A stretch of DNA of 64,000 nt from JAIYDJ01 sp031400505 (GTDB lineage: Bacteria; Pseudomonadota; Alphaproteobacteria; Rhodobacterales; Rhodobacteraceae), in assembly GCA_031400505.1 (NCBI GenBank), contig JANNPZ010000043.1, positions 62,001-126,000 of the forward strand, given 5' to 3'. Under the pieces are notes generated by a model, which had not been told where the DNA came from, did no database searches, and saw only the letters and a list, made by a program, of their open reading frames with translations. Of this stretch, positions 10,483 to 20,177 are shown in pieces. Position 1 is the first letter of the stretch; the number at the start of each line of letters is the position of its first letter. The position numbers were made by a program, and so were the translations under genes.

Positions 10483-11859
10483 TCAGAATGACGAGGTTAT
10501 CCCCAAGGTAATCCCGAAATCCTGCGTGTCGTAAAGGGCTGCGTTCGACCGGTTCCGCGTTGCCTGAACGTCAAGCACCGGAGAAAAGCCAAAGTAGTCT
10601 ACATTTTCGAATTTCATCGACAGGTTGGCCGACAACCGCACGTCTTCGCGCCCACCGGCAACATAGGCCGAGTCCTCGTAAATCTGGTTCTCGATGCCCA
10701 GCCTGGCCTGAACGGCGATCCCGGCCACCGGTTTGGCCTTTGCCCAACTCATCGACAGACCGACCGCTTCGTTGCGGATCTCGGCAGAATCCGAAACCGT
10801 ACGTGCAACCATCAGGCCGACAGAAAGCTGATCCCCGTTCGGAATTGTAAGAGTGTAGCCCAGATTGCCCTCCAGTCGGTCCGAGGATTGAATGGGGCTG
10901 TCAATCCGCAGAACCCGATCGCCGACAGCCGAAAAACCAAGCATCGATTTCGCGCCCAGGCTTCGGTCCAATCCCGCCTCCAGGCGAAAATAATCCGACA
11001 GCGGGTCGCCGCCGAACCAGTTGTGCCCCCCGGTCGCCCCCAATCGCAACGCCGTTCGGCCGTCGCTGTCTAGCGCCCGCTTGTGCAGAATCCCAAGTTC
11101 GACAGCCTCGTAGAAAAAGTCCGTTCCCGACAAATCCGGCGCGAGCTCTTTGGCCTCGCGTGACAGCACGACCTGTTCGGTCAACACCCCGAAGCTCGCC
11201 GATGTTTGGCGCAAGGGGCCCTTTGGTGAAAATCGGTAGGTTCCGCTCAGGCCAAAGCCCGTCTCGAACCCGGACAATGCCTGTGCCTCGGGGTCGATGA
11301 TGAATTCAAACGGCAGACCCGCAAGCGTCAGAGTATCCTGGCGGCTGCCATTGTTCACGTTCGAACGCGGGGTGGCACTGGTATTGATCTGTATGTCCCA
11401 CGGGTTGCGCGATTTGACATATCCGAAGTCGCGCTTTGCGGTAGCTTCGGCCCGGTCGGTGGGCGCATGCTGTGCGGCCCGTCGCAGCCACCATTGCGCC
11501 GCCGTCCGCCGTCCGCCAGTTGCCAGGGCCTGTGCCATGACCATCGCAGCACCGAACCGGCCCGGGTCAGTGTTGGCAGTGTCCCACGCTGATCTTGCGG
11601 CATCCCGCGCCGCATCGATGCGGCCCAACCCGCGAAGCGCCTGCGAGCGGATGACCAGCGCAGTGCTGTCGTTGGGATCGCGCTGCAACAGCGCATCGGT
11701 ATAGCGCAGGGCATCTTCGGCAAAACCCGAAGCGACGGCCGCATAGGCCAGCTTGCGCAACGCGTCGGCCTCCAGTGTCAGCGGGTTTGCCTGGCCCGCA
11801 TCAGCCGCAAGCGCCAGTGCCGCAGACAGCACCAGCCGTCGCACCAAACCGGACGACAT
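10483..11859 (-). CDS. Surface lipoprotein assembly modifier (Slam), outer-membrane TPR/beta-barrel protein
   Basis: This encodes 458 residues. A signal peptide (MSSGLVRRLVLSAALALAADAGQA) is followed by a TPR-like helical domain to about residue 135 (LRKLAYAAVASGFAEDALRY, ALRGLGRIDAARDAARSAW). After a junction (DFGYVKSRNPWDIQINTSAT) comes a region rich in alternating residues that ends LYDTQDFGITLGITSSF, the terminal aromatic expected of an outer-membrane barrel. This layout is that of Slam proteins, which move certain lipoproteins to the cell surface in Neisseria and relatives. The gene starts six bases after the stop of a surface-lipoprotein-like gene, the expected client, so both are probably one transcript. 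Confidence 0.85.
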   Translation of the reverse strand: MSSGLVRRLVLSAALALAADAGQANPLTLEADALRKLAYAAVASGFAEDALRYTDALLQRDPNDSTALVIRSQALRGLGRIDAARDAARSAWDTANTDPGRFGAAMVMAQALATGGRRTAAQWWLRRAAQHAPTDRAEATAKRDFGYVKSRNPWDIQINTSATPRSNVNNGSRQDTLTLAGLPFEFIIDPEAQALSGFETGFGLSGTYRFSPKGPLRQTSASFGVLTEQVVLSREAKELAPDLSGTDFFYEAVELGILHKRALDSDGRTALRLGATGGHNWFGGDPLSDYFRLEAGLDRSLGAKSMLGFSAVGDRVLRIDSPIQSSDRLEGNLGYTLTIPNGDQLSVGLMVARTVSDSAEIRNEAVGLSMSWAKAKPVAGIAVQARLGIENQIYEDSAYVAGGREDVRLSANLSMKFENVDYFGFSPVLDVQATRNRSNAALYDTQDFGITLGITSSF

Positions 11860-11865
11860 GGCAAC

Positions 11866-12873
11866 TCAATCCCGGTACAGGATAAACCCGCCGGTTTCGC
11901 GCACAGTCACGCCTTCAGCGCGCGGATCCAGCGCTTCGACAACGATGACGCCCACGACCTCGTCTTCTCCGCCGCTTGTCGCATCCCCCGACAGAACGGC
12001 ATAGTAGTTGCCGCTTTCAAAGGATACTGGCGTGCCGTCCGTTGCTGTGAAAGAGCTGCTCAACTGGCCAATGATCTCGCCATTGGCATCCAGCGCCCCT
12101 GGCCCCACGCTGAAGACCATCGTCGGCAGCGCCGTCAGGCTCGCGTCGTTGTCTGCGTTCAACGCGGCAAGCACTGAACCCGTGATGTCGTTCCCATTGA
12201 CGTCATAGATCGACCGGTTGAACACCTGCCCAGCCACCGCAGCGCCTTCGTTGAAATCGTTGAAGTCGATGCTGACGACCATATCGCCGTCCGCATACTC
12301 CAGCCCGCCGGTGCCGTTGAAATCGCGGATCGCAGCATAGTCACCCGCATAGCTGGCCTGACCCGAACTTGGCAACCTTACCGATCCGTTGCGCTGGTAC
12401 ACAAACCCACCATAGCCGTAGGGGATGTATGCCCCGGTCCGTACCACTGCAAACTCGGTATTCCCCGAAGTCGACACCCCTCTGATTGCCCGATGCCCGA
12501 ACTGTCTGATCGGCGTTCCCGTCACATCGTCAGCATAAAGGCTGTCGGCCTCGTACACGGCAAAAGGCCCCAGGGAGCTGACCTGATTGTCGCGGGAATA
12601 GACATTGCCGCCATCGAAGGCGAGGCCGTCAACTTCGAAAGTGTCCGTGTTGCTGTCATAGGCCACAGCCGCGACATAGCCATCGCCCACTTCGCCGCCG
12701 TCCGCCTCTGTCGGTTCCCGGCGCTCAATAGGTGAACTGCGCGATGGGTTTTCTGTACCCGGCGGCAGTATCCGGTCACTGCCAGGGTCCGTCGGGTCCT
12801 CTTCCAGAAAAGGATTGCCGCCACAGGCCGCCAGCAAAAGGCATGCCATCAGTATCGTCTTGTTAGGGGTCAT
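11866..12873 (-). CDS. Transferrin-binding-protein-like surface lipoprotein, probable Slam client
   Basis: This encodes 335 residues. The ATG at 12873 gives a short lipoprotein signal peptide, MTPNKTILMACLLLAACGG, with lipobox LAAC and lipidation at C17. A disordered acidic/proline stretch follows (to about residue 60), a common tether for surface lipoproteins. The C-terminal half resembles the TbpB-type barrel fold: SGQASYAGDYAAIRDF, a GGLEYADGDMVVSIDF block, AAVAGQVFNRSIYDVNG, and a final VIVVEALDP...GGFILYRD. The ligand is unknown and iron binding should not be assumed. It is directly upstream of the Slam gene. A near-consensus promoter lies at 12905-12933. Confidence 0.8.
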   Translation of the reverse strand: MTPNKTILMACLLLAACGGNPFLEEDPTDPGSDRILPPGTENPSRSSPIERREPTEADGGEVGDGYVAAVAYDSNTDTFEVDGLAFDGGNVYSRDNQVSSLGPFAVYEADSLYADDVTGTPIRQFGHRAIRGVSTSGNTEFAVVRTGAYIPYGYGGFVYQRNGSVRLPSSGQASYAGDYAAIRDFNGTGGLEYADGDMVVSIDFNDFNEGAAVAGQVFNRSIYDVNGNDITGSVLAALNADNDASLTALPTMVFSVGPGALDANGEIIGQLSSSFTATDGTPVSFESGNYYAVLSGDATSGGEDEVVGVIVVEALDPRAEGVTVRETGGFILYRD

Positions 12874-12904
12874 TTTGTTGCTCGATCTGCCCACTGTTGC
12901 GCGA

Positions 12905-12933
12905 AGATTGCAGTGTTAGACATTGAAAGTCAA
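12905..12933 (-). promoter_or_regulatory. Candidate sigma-70 promoter of the surface lipoprotein/Slam unit
   Basis: On the minus strand, TTGACT (12933-12928) and CAATCT (12910-12905) are separated by 17 bases. This leaves a leader of about 25 bases to the lipoprotein ATG at 12873. No clear Fur- or Irr-type operator is seen around it. Confidence 0.4.
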
Positions 12934-13003
12934 AGAGGAACTGACCTATCCACAGGATCGCTCGCTTTCTGTGCCCCAACCGCATCACGCCGCATCTCGT
13001 GGT

Positions 13004-13032
13004 TTTACGAACCGGCAACCGCAATCTATAGT
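13004..13032 (+). promoter_or_regulatory. Candidate sigma-70 promoter of thyX
   Basis: TTTACG (13004-13009) and TATAGT (13027-13032) are separated by 17 bases, about 30 bases upstream of the thyX start codon. Confidence 0.4.
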
Positions 13033-13065
13033 GGTCCGCGACTCATCTCAGCCGAAAGCACCGCC

Positions 13066-13971
13066 ATGCCCCTTACCCCCGATCAGCTGGCCGAAATCGA
13101 TGCGCAGCGCCAATCCCCGCGCCAAACCCTGCGCGTCACCGCCCCGGGGATGGAGCAGCACCTCTACACAGCCCACCCCGTCCTTGATCACGGCTTTGTC
13201 CGCGTCATCGACTACATGGGCGACGATGCCGCCATCGTTCAGGCCGCCCGCGTCTCCTATGGCGCCGGCACCAAGCATGTGCAGAACGACGAAGGCCTGA
13301 TCCGCTACCTGATGCGCCACTGGCATTCGACCCCGTTCGAGATGTGCGAGGTCAAACTCCACGTCAAACTCCCGGTCTTCGTCGCCCGCCAGTGGATCCG
13401 CCACCGCACCGCCAATGTGAACGAATACTCGGCCCGCTATTCGATCCTCGACCGAGAGTTCTACATCCCCGCCCCCGAACACCTCGCCGCCCAATCCACC
13501 GTGAACAACCAGGGCCGCGGCGAAACCCTGTCGGGCGAGGAAGCCGCCCGCGTGCTGGAGATGCTGAAATCCGACGCCAACCGCGCCTATGACCACTATG
13601 AGGAGATGCTGAGCCAAGACGGCCAGCAAGGCCTCGCCAGAGAACTCGCCCGCATGATCCTCCCCGCCAACATCTACACCCAGTGGTACTGGAAAGTGGA
13701 CCTGCACAACCTCTTCCACTTCCTTAGGCTAAGGGCCGACCCCCACGCCCAATACGAAATCCGCGTCTACGCCGAGGTGATCGCCGCCTGCGTGAAAGAC
13801 TGGCTGCCCCTGGCCTACGCCGCGTTCGAGGATTACCGGATGGGCGGCGTGACGCTGAGCGCGAAAGCGATGGACTGCGTGAAGCGAATGCTGAACGGTG
13901 AGGTGGTGACGCAGGAGACGAGTGGCATGAGCAAGGGGGAGTGGCGGGAGTTTGAGGGGGTTTTGGGGTGA
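13066..13971 (+). CDS. thyX: FAD-dependent thymidylate synthase ThyX
   Basis: This 301-residue flavoprotein methylates dUMP to dTMP using methylene-tetrahydrofolate and NADPH. The signature motif RHRTANVNEYSARYS is intact (RHR-x-x-x-x-N-x-x-S-x-R form). Flanking conserved pieces are LMRHWHSTPFEMCEVKLHVK before it and MILPANIYTQWYWKVDLHNL with FHFLRLRADPHAQYEIRVYA near the C-terminus. The start at 13066 gives the expected length; the frame extends upstream to 12913 without support. The stop overlaps the start of the following AT-rich gene. Confidence 0.97.
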   Translation: MPLTPDQLAEIDAQRQSPRQTLRVTAPGMEQHLYTAHPVLDHGFVRVIDYMGDDAAIVQAARVSYGAGTKHVQNDEGLIRYLMRHWHSTPFEMCEVKLHVKLPVFVARQWIRHRTANVNEYSARYSILDREFYIPAPEHLAAQSTVNNQGRGETLSGEEAARVLEMLKSDANRAYDHYEEMLSQDGQQGLARELARMILPANIYTQWYWKVDLHNLFHFLRLRADPHAQYEIRVYAEVIAACVKDWLPLAYAAFEDYRMGGVTLSAKAMDCVKRMLNGEVVTQETSGMSKGEWREFEGVLG

Positions 13972-14699
13972 GTAATTTGTTCGAATGCGATTTAAACATC
14001 AATCGGATCGTCAGTGACATTGCGGCGCAAGTGCAATCAATAGATCACGAATTGATCGCTCTTTGTGTGAAAGGCGAGGTAAATAGGGGAGCTTTTGAGC
14101 AACTTCGCTCAAACATTCATGCTATCCAAGAAGACTTCTCAAGAAGTATGGCTCTTAATTCTGAAATCCTGACGCATGACCGCGAAATGACAGACGCTTC
14201 AATTCGAATTGATAGAGCAACAGGTAAAGTTATCGCCACCTATAACGGAGTTGAAGCAGTTATTCCACATCCATTCGGGCAAAACGTTGCAATTCGGGGG
14301 CCCTTTTCATTTTCTGCTTTTAGGCCAGGCGTAGTGGCGGAAGAAATCGCTGAAGATCAGAGAGAACGCCACATCTCTCTCGCGAGTTCTCTTGAAAGCT
14401 TTTACATGCGAACTCATCTTGCCTGGAAGTTACTTGAGCAAGGTAAGTTTCGGAAGGAAAAAAGGAAGAAGTTCATTGGGGTGCAGGACGTCAGAAACAA
14501 TCTGATTAATCACCCAAATGATTCTGACTTATACTCGTTCTCAGCAAGTTCGTGTGGACCAAAAGTCAAAAACTGGTACACAAATGACGCAAAGCCCAAA
14601 ACAGTCGATAAAGGATTGGTCGGCAATTACCAAGAGTTCTTGGTGCATGCGAGATTGAGAATCTGCGAAATCAAACAGTCGATCAACTCGGCGAGCTGA
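13968..14699 (+). CDS. AT-rich orphan protein of unknown function
   Basis: This encodes 243 residues from a GTG that overlaps the thyX stop (GTGA). I do not recognise a family. The sequence is soluble and mostly helical in look (IVSDIAAQVQSIDHELIAL, AFEQLRSNIHAIQEDFSRS), has a basic patch (KFRKEKRKKF), and shows no signal peptide or membrane segment. Base and codon use differ sharply from the neighbours: AAT, ATA, TTA and AAA codons are frequent, where thyX uses almost only C/G-ending codons. With a RAYT transposase remnant next door, recent acquisition at the thyX 3' end is likely. Confidence 0.7.
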   Translation: MSNLFECDLNINRIVSDIAAQVQSIDHELIALCVKGEVNRGAFEQLRSNIHAIQEDFSRSMALNSEILTHDREMTDASIRIDRATGKVIATYNGVEAVIPHPFGQNVAIRGPFSFSAFRPGVVAEEIAEDQRERHISLASSLESFYMRTHLAWKLLEQGKFRKEKRKKFIGVQDVRNNLINHPNDSDLYSFSASSCGPKVKNWYTNDAKPKTVDKGLVGNYQEFLVHARLRICEIKQSINSAS

Positions 14700-14818
14700 G
14701 TCGCAAAGTCTAATATTTTGCCTTGGGTGAGCATTCATTGTGCGCCGTTTCTAACCCTACCCATGAACGCGCGTCACCCCTCGGCCGATGTCCCAAAGGT
14801 ACGCGATGAATGCGCAAC

Positions 14819-15365
14819 CTACTGCATCGCAACCCAGTCTCGGTGATAAGACGGATACGGCCAATCCCCCACCCGCTCCACCAACCCGTGTTTCACCGGG
14901 TTGATCCAACAATACCGGACATGAGCGGCGAAATCGGCCTCATCGCGGATGTGAGGCTCCCAATACCGCCGTTGCCGGATGCCCGCTTCGTTCCCCCGGG
15001 GTTCCCGGCCCCGTAGGTCGGGCTTCAGCCCGACTCTCCGCCGCCCCCCCCACCGCGCCGTGCGGGTTGGGGTTCAGAGTCGGGCTGAAGCCCGACCTAC
15101 GCAATCCGATCGAAAACTGCGCCTTGATGGAGGCCATCCGCCCGGCAAAGTCTGCATCCCCCTTGGGCAAGGTCCAGACGCAATGCATGTGGTCCGGCAA
15201 CACCACCCAGGCATCAATCCCGAACGGTCGCGTCGCCCGCGTGACCGCGACCGCTTGGCGCAACACATCGACGTGCCGCACCAGCGTGTCCGCCCCACGG
15301 TCCACCAGATTGACCGTGAAGAACACGCAAGCGCCGGGACTCTTGGGGCGTTTGTAGCACGACAT
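14819..15365 (-). pseudogene. REP-associated tyrosine transposase (RAYT, IS200-like Y1 family), frameshifted and carrying an internal REP pair
   Basis: The N-terminal half (15365 downward) reads CYKRPKSPGACVFFTVNL, then the metal-binding HUH motif in VVLPDHMHCVWTLPKGDADF. The C-terminal half is in another frame: GIRQRRYWEPHIRDEADFAA, HVRYCWINPVKHGLVERVGD, stop at 14819-14821. Y1-type RAYT proteins have these blocks in this order. Between them lies a REP inverted pair (15013-15100). It contains a run of eight C (15044-15051). Removing one base there joins both halves into one frame of about 180 residues. The gene may therefore be intact apart from a homopolymer slip or base-call error. Confidence 0.8.
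15013..15100. repeat. Inverted pair of REP-like palindromes (BIME-like) inside the RAYT gene
   Basis: Two head-to-head copies are visible: GTCGGGCTTCAGCCCGAC (core 15017-15034) preceded by GTAG, and its complement GTCGGGCTGAAGCCCGAC (15079-15096) followed by CTAC. Each core is a perfect hairpin, and the whole 88-base unit is itself an inverted repeat around a C-rich centre. A related single copy is at 43789-43814. REP pairs mobilised by a neighbouring RAYT are the known pattern; here they sit within the RAYT frame. Confidence 0.85.
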
Positions 15366-15476
15366 GCCAGCAGGATCTGCGGGCGAGGGTTAAAGAGCCG
15401 ATAATCCGCGCCTGCGCCCAACGTCATGCGCAAAGCCATACGTCAGCCATACGCAACGCACCCTCAAACCATACGC

Positions 15477-17120
<1,644 letters not shown>

Positions 17121-17266
17121 GGGGTCTCCCGTGCTGGTTCTGGGGCCGGAAATCACTCCGGGGAATCGCTGCTCACGGGATTGAAGAGATACCGTAAGCT
17201 CGAACAATGCGCAACCAAACCGCAAGATACGGGAGGCGTCGGTGCGAAAATCTCAAAAAGTTGTGG

Positions 17267-17620
17267 TCAGTCGGCCTTTGGCGGGGCAGCGGGTGCGTCG
17301 GTAGGGGCAGGAGGCAACAGGTTGCCGCCAAGCGACGGCAACTCGGGCGCCTCCGGGGCGGGCACTTTGCCACCAATCTGATCGATGACCGAGGCGGTCG
17401 AGGCAGTTTGCGCTGCCAGAATGGTCAGCGTTATAGACGTGCCGATAAAGGCCGCTGCAAAAATCCATGTCAGTTTGCCAAGTGCCGTCGCCGCAGCACG
17501 GCCTGACACCGCACCACCGCCCCCCATGCCCAAGCCGCCCCCCTCGGATCGCTGCAACAGCACGATGCCGATCAGCAAAAGGGCGAGGATGAGGTGGATG
17601 GTAAGGACAACGTTTTGCAT
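17267..17620 (-). CDS. secG: Preprotein translocase subunit SecG
   Basis: This encodes 117 residues. Two membrane segments are visible: VVLTIHLILALLLIGIVLL near the N-terminus and WIFAAAFIGTSITLTILAA near the middle, separated by the glycine-rich cytoplasmic loop LQRSEGGGLGMGGGGAVSG that is typical of SecG. A proline/alanine-rich tail follows. SecG assists SecYE in protein export. The start MQNVVLTIH is chosen over an upstream in-frame start. It precedes pyrG, a common alphaproteobacterial order. Confidence 0.95.
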   Translation of the reverse strand: MQNVVLTIHLILALLLIGIVLLQRSEGGGLGMGGGGAVSGRAAATALGKLTWIFAAAFIGTSITLTILAAQTASTASVIDQIGGKVPAPEAPELPSLGGNLLPPAPTDAPAAPPKAD

Positions 17621-17683
17621 GAGGCTTCCCACAAGGTGACGCATCTATCTAGGACCATGCGGGCAGGGGTGCAAGAGGTGGCG

Positions 17684-18070
17684 TCAGGCTGGCTGGGGTA
17701 CCTCGCACACGGCAGACAGTTTGTTGCCGTCGGGGTCACGGACATAGCAGGAATAGAAATCGGGTTGGTAGCGCAGACCGGGTGCGCCTTCGTCTGTCCC
17801 GCCATTGGACAGCGCTGCGCTGTAAAAGGCATCCACCGCAGCGCGGCTTAGCGCAGTGAATGCGGGCATCGACCCATTGCCGACCGTGGCTGAATTGCCG
17901 TCATAGGGCTTGGTCACCCATAGCCGGATGCGGCTGTCGTCGGGCGGGCCATAGCCGATCTCGCTGTCGTCCGAATGGCGGCGCGCGAGGTCAAGCGTTG
18001 GCATGACTGCGTCATAGAAGGCCTTCGCACGGGCAAGGTCGTTGGTGCCCAAGGTTATGTACAATATCAT
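17684..18070 (-). CDS. VOC family (glyoxalase-like) protein
   Basis: This encodes 128 residues in a single glyoxalase/bleomycin-resistance fold: MILYITLGTNDLARAKAFYD at the start and YSCYVRDPDGNKLSAVCE at the end. The usual first metal-ligand histidine is absent from the N-terminal strand, so the reaction cannot be inferred. The start at 18070 lies two bases after the stop of the upstream membrane-protein gene, so both are probably translated from one message. Confidence 0.8.
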   Translation of the reverse strand: MILYITLGTNDLARAKAFYDAVMPTLDLARRHSDDSEIGYGPPDDSRIRLWVTKPYDGNSATVGNGSMPAFTALSRAAVDAFYSAALSNGGTDEGAPGLRYQPDFYSCYVRDPDGNKLSAVCEVPQPA

Positions 18071-18071
18071 C

Positions 18072-18467
18072 TTAACCCTCGATTTCATCGACAGAAGATT
18101 GCCCCGACAGGCGCTGGCGGATGATGCTCCACGACAGCCCGATCCCAAGGATGACGGAAAGCGCCAGAAGTGCAAGCCAGGTGTTCAGGCCGGGGTTGGC
18201 AAGCGACAGCACCCCCCAGTCGATCAGCACCCAAAGCCCCGCCCCGAAGATCGCCGCAATCAGAACGACGCCGAAGGCCCCGATGCTGCGCAGCGTCGCC
18301 ACCACATAGATCGCCACCGCAACCCCCAGAAGCAGCCCCAGAAACACCGCAAGCGGTGTCTGGGTGGCCCAGTTCGCCTGCACCCATGTCACGAAATTGT
18401 AGGGCGTCGGATTGTAGGTCGCGACGACCAGACCCAGCGCACCCAGCCAGCGCAAAAGAATTCCCAT
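18072..18467 (-). CDS. DUF6524-type small integral membrane protein
   Basis: This encodes 131 residues. Four hydrophobic segments are visible: WLGALGLVVATYNPTPYNF, TPLAVFLGLLLGVAVAIYVV, GAFGVVLIAAIFGAGLWVLI and TWLALLALSVILGIGLSWSI, with a short charged C-terminus. The pattern matches a Rhodobacterales membrane family of unknown function, DUF6524 as I recall it. The ATG at 18467 is directly preceded by GTG in frame; AGGAGCGG upstream supports this site. It is divergent from purA and forms an operon with the VOC gene. Confidence 0.75.
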   Translation of the reverse strand: MGILLRWLGALGLVVATYNPTPYNFVTWVQANWATQTPLAVFLGLLLGVAVAIYVVATLRSIGAFGVVLIAAIFGAGLWVLIDWGVLSLANPGLNTWLALLALSVILGIGLSWSIIRQRLSGQSSVDEIEG

Positions 18468-18562
18468 CACCCGCTCCTGTCTCGTCTGCGCATTATGCTG
18501 TTTCGTCCTGCCGCGCGTTCCGTCTATATGACGCGGGGTTTTCCTTTTCGGAAGGGGTCGTC

Positions 18563-19855
18563 ATGGCCAATGTCGTGGTTGTCGGGGCGCAGTGGGGTGA
18601 CGAGGGCAAGGGCAAGATTGTCGACTGGCTTTCGGAACGCGCAGATGTGATCGCGCGCTTTCAGGGTGGGCACAATGCCGGGCATACGCTGGTCATCGAC
18701 GGCAAGATCTACAAGCTGTCGCTGTTGCCCAGCGGGATCGTACGGGGCGGCAAGCTGTCGGTGATCGGCAACGGCGTGGTGCTCGACCCATGGCATCTGG
18801 TGGCCGAGATCGACAAGCTGCGCGGGCAGGGTGTTGAAATATCGCCCGAAAATCTGATGATCGCGGAAAACGCGCCGTTGATCCTGCCGGTGCATGGCGA
18901 GTTGGACCGGGCGCGCGAGGCGCAGAATTCGGTTGCCAAGATCGGCACGACCGGGCGGGGCATCGGGCCTGCCTACGAAGACAAGGTCGGTCGGCGGGCT
19001 ATCCGGGTGGCGGATCTGGCCGACGAGGCGACGCTCGTGCTGCGGGTGGACCGCCTGCTGGGCCATCACGACGCGCTTCGGCGGGGCCTTGGAATGGAAC
19101 CAGTGGACCGGGACGGATTGCTGACCGCGCTGCGGGGCATCGCGCCGCAGGTTCTGCCCTATGCGAAACCGGTGTGGAAGGTGCTGCATGACGCGCGGCG
19201 GTCGGGCAAGCGCATCTTGTTCGAAGGGGCCCAGGGCGCATTGCTGGACATCGATTTCGGGACCTATCCCTTTGTCACCTCCAGCAATGTGATTGCGGGG
19301 CAGGCGGCGACCGGCACCGGAATGGGACCGGGGGCAATCGATTTTGTACTTGGCATCGTCAAGGCTTACACGACGCGGGTTGGCGAAGGGCCGTTTCCGG
19401 CAGAATTGCACGACGCGGACGGGGCGCGGCTGGGCGAGCGCGGGCACGAATTTGGCACGGTGACCGGGCGCAAGCGGCGCTGCGGGTGGTTTGATGCGGT
19501 GCTTGTGCGCCAGACTTGTGTGACATCAGGCGTCAAGGGGATTGCGCTGACCAAGCTGGATGTGCTCGACGGGTTCCAGATCCTGAAAATCTGTATTGGT
19601 TACGATCTTGACGGGCTGCGGCTTGACCATTTGCCAACTGCCGCCGACCAACAGGCCCGGTGCAAGCCGATCTTTGAAGAGATGCCGGGTTGGACAGAGG
19701 TTACCGCAGGTGCTCGCAGTTGGGCCGAACTGCCCGGCGCTGCGATCAAATACGTGCGCCGGATCGAAGAGTTGATTCAATGCCCGGTCGCCATGTTGTC
19801 GACGTCGCCAGAGCGCGACGACACGATCCTTGTCACTGACCCCTTCGCGGACTAG
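18563..19855 (+). CDS. purA: Adenylosuccinate synthetase
   Basis: This 430-residue enzyme joins IMP and aspartate with GTP to form adenylosuccinate in AMP synthesis. The N-terminal GTP loop and catalytic Asp are in VVVGAQWGDEGKGKIVDWL, the catalytic His in GGHNAGHTLV, and the IMP-binding parts in GTTGRGIGPAYEDKVGRRAI and FEGAQGALLDIDFGTYPFVT. The signature region GTVTGRKRRCGWFDAV and the C-terminal ITKL-type block (IALTKLDVLDG) are present. The start at 18563 gives the usual MANVVVVGAQWGDEG N-terminus. A short DUF2842 gene follows. Confidence 0.98.
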   Translation: MANVVVVGAQWGDEGKGKIVDWLSERADVIARFQGGHNAGHTLVIDGKIYKLSLLPSGIVRGGKLSVIGNGVVLDPWHLVAEIDKLRGQGVEISPENLMIAENAPLILPVHGELDRAREAQNSVAKIGTTGRGIGPAYEDKVGRRAIRVADLADEATLVLRVDRLLGHHDALRRGLGMEPVDRDGLLTALRGIAPQVLPYAKPVWKVLHDARRSGKRILFEGAQGALLDIDFGTYPFVTSSNVIAGQAATGTGMGPGAIDFVLGIVKAYTTRVGEGPFPAELHDADGARLGERGHEFGTVTGRKRRCGWFDAVLVRQTCVTSGVKGIALTKLDVLDGFQILKICIGYDLDGLRLDHLPTAADQQARCKPIFEEMPGWTEVTAGARSWAELPGAAIKYVRRIEELIQCPVAMLSTSPERDDTILVTDPFAD

Positions 19856-19876
19856 GTCACAAGCAAGGCCGGTGAA

Positions 19877-20149
19877 ATGCCTTTGATAACAGCGAGGTCA
19901 GCTTTGGTTTTGTCTTATCGTGCGCGCAGACGCCTGGCTTTGCTGATCCTGCTTGTCGGTTTGCCGATCTACATCGTCGCTGCGGTGACAGTCGTGAACT
20001 GGCTGGACCGCCCGCCGATCTGGATCGAGGTGCCGGTTTATCTGGTGTTGGGTTTCGTTTGGATGGTGCCGTTCAAATTCGTCTTCATCGGAATTGGCCA
20101 AGCAGATCCGGAAAGAAAACAGGCGGAAGGAGAACATCCTTCCGCCTGA
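19877..20149 (+). CDS. DUF2842 family small membrane protein
   Basis: This encodes up to 90 residues. Two membrane segments are visible, RRLALLILLVGLPIYIVAAVT and IEVPVYLVLGFVWMVPFKFV, with the family-typical DRPPIW between them and the ending FIGIGQADPE. The family core begins at LSYRARRR, so translation could instead start at a TTG near 19907; the ATG at 19877 is kept because it lies just after purA. The last codons overlap a strong hairpin (20121-20147) that serves the convergent gene. Confidence 0.75.
   Translation: MPLITARSALVLSYRARRRLALLILLVGLPIYIVAAVTVVNWLDRPPIWIEVPVYLVLGFVWMVPFKFVFIGIGQADPERKQAEGEHPSA
20121..20147 (-). terminator. Rho-independent terminator of the minus-strand repeat-protein gene
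   Basis: An 11-bp perfect stem (AGGCGGAAGGA / TCCTTCCGCCT) with a five-base loop is followed on the minus strand by GTTTTCTTT. It lies inside the last codons of the convergent DUF2842 gene. Confidence 0.8.
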
Positions 20150-20177
20150 ATGCAGCTCGGCCTTGACAAGCGGCACG

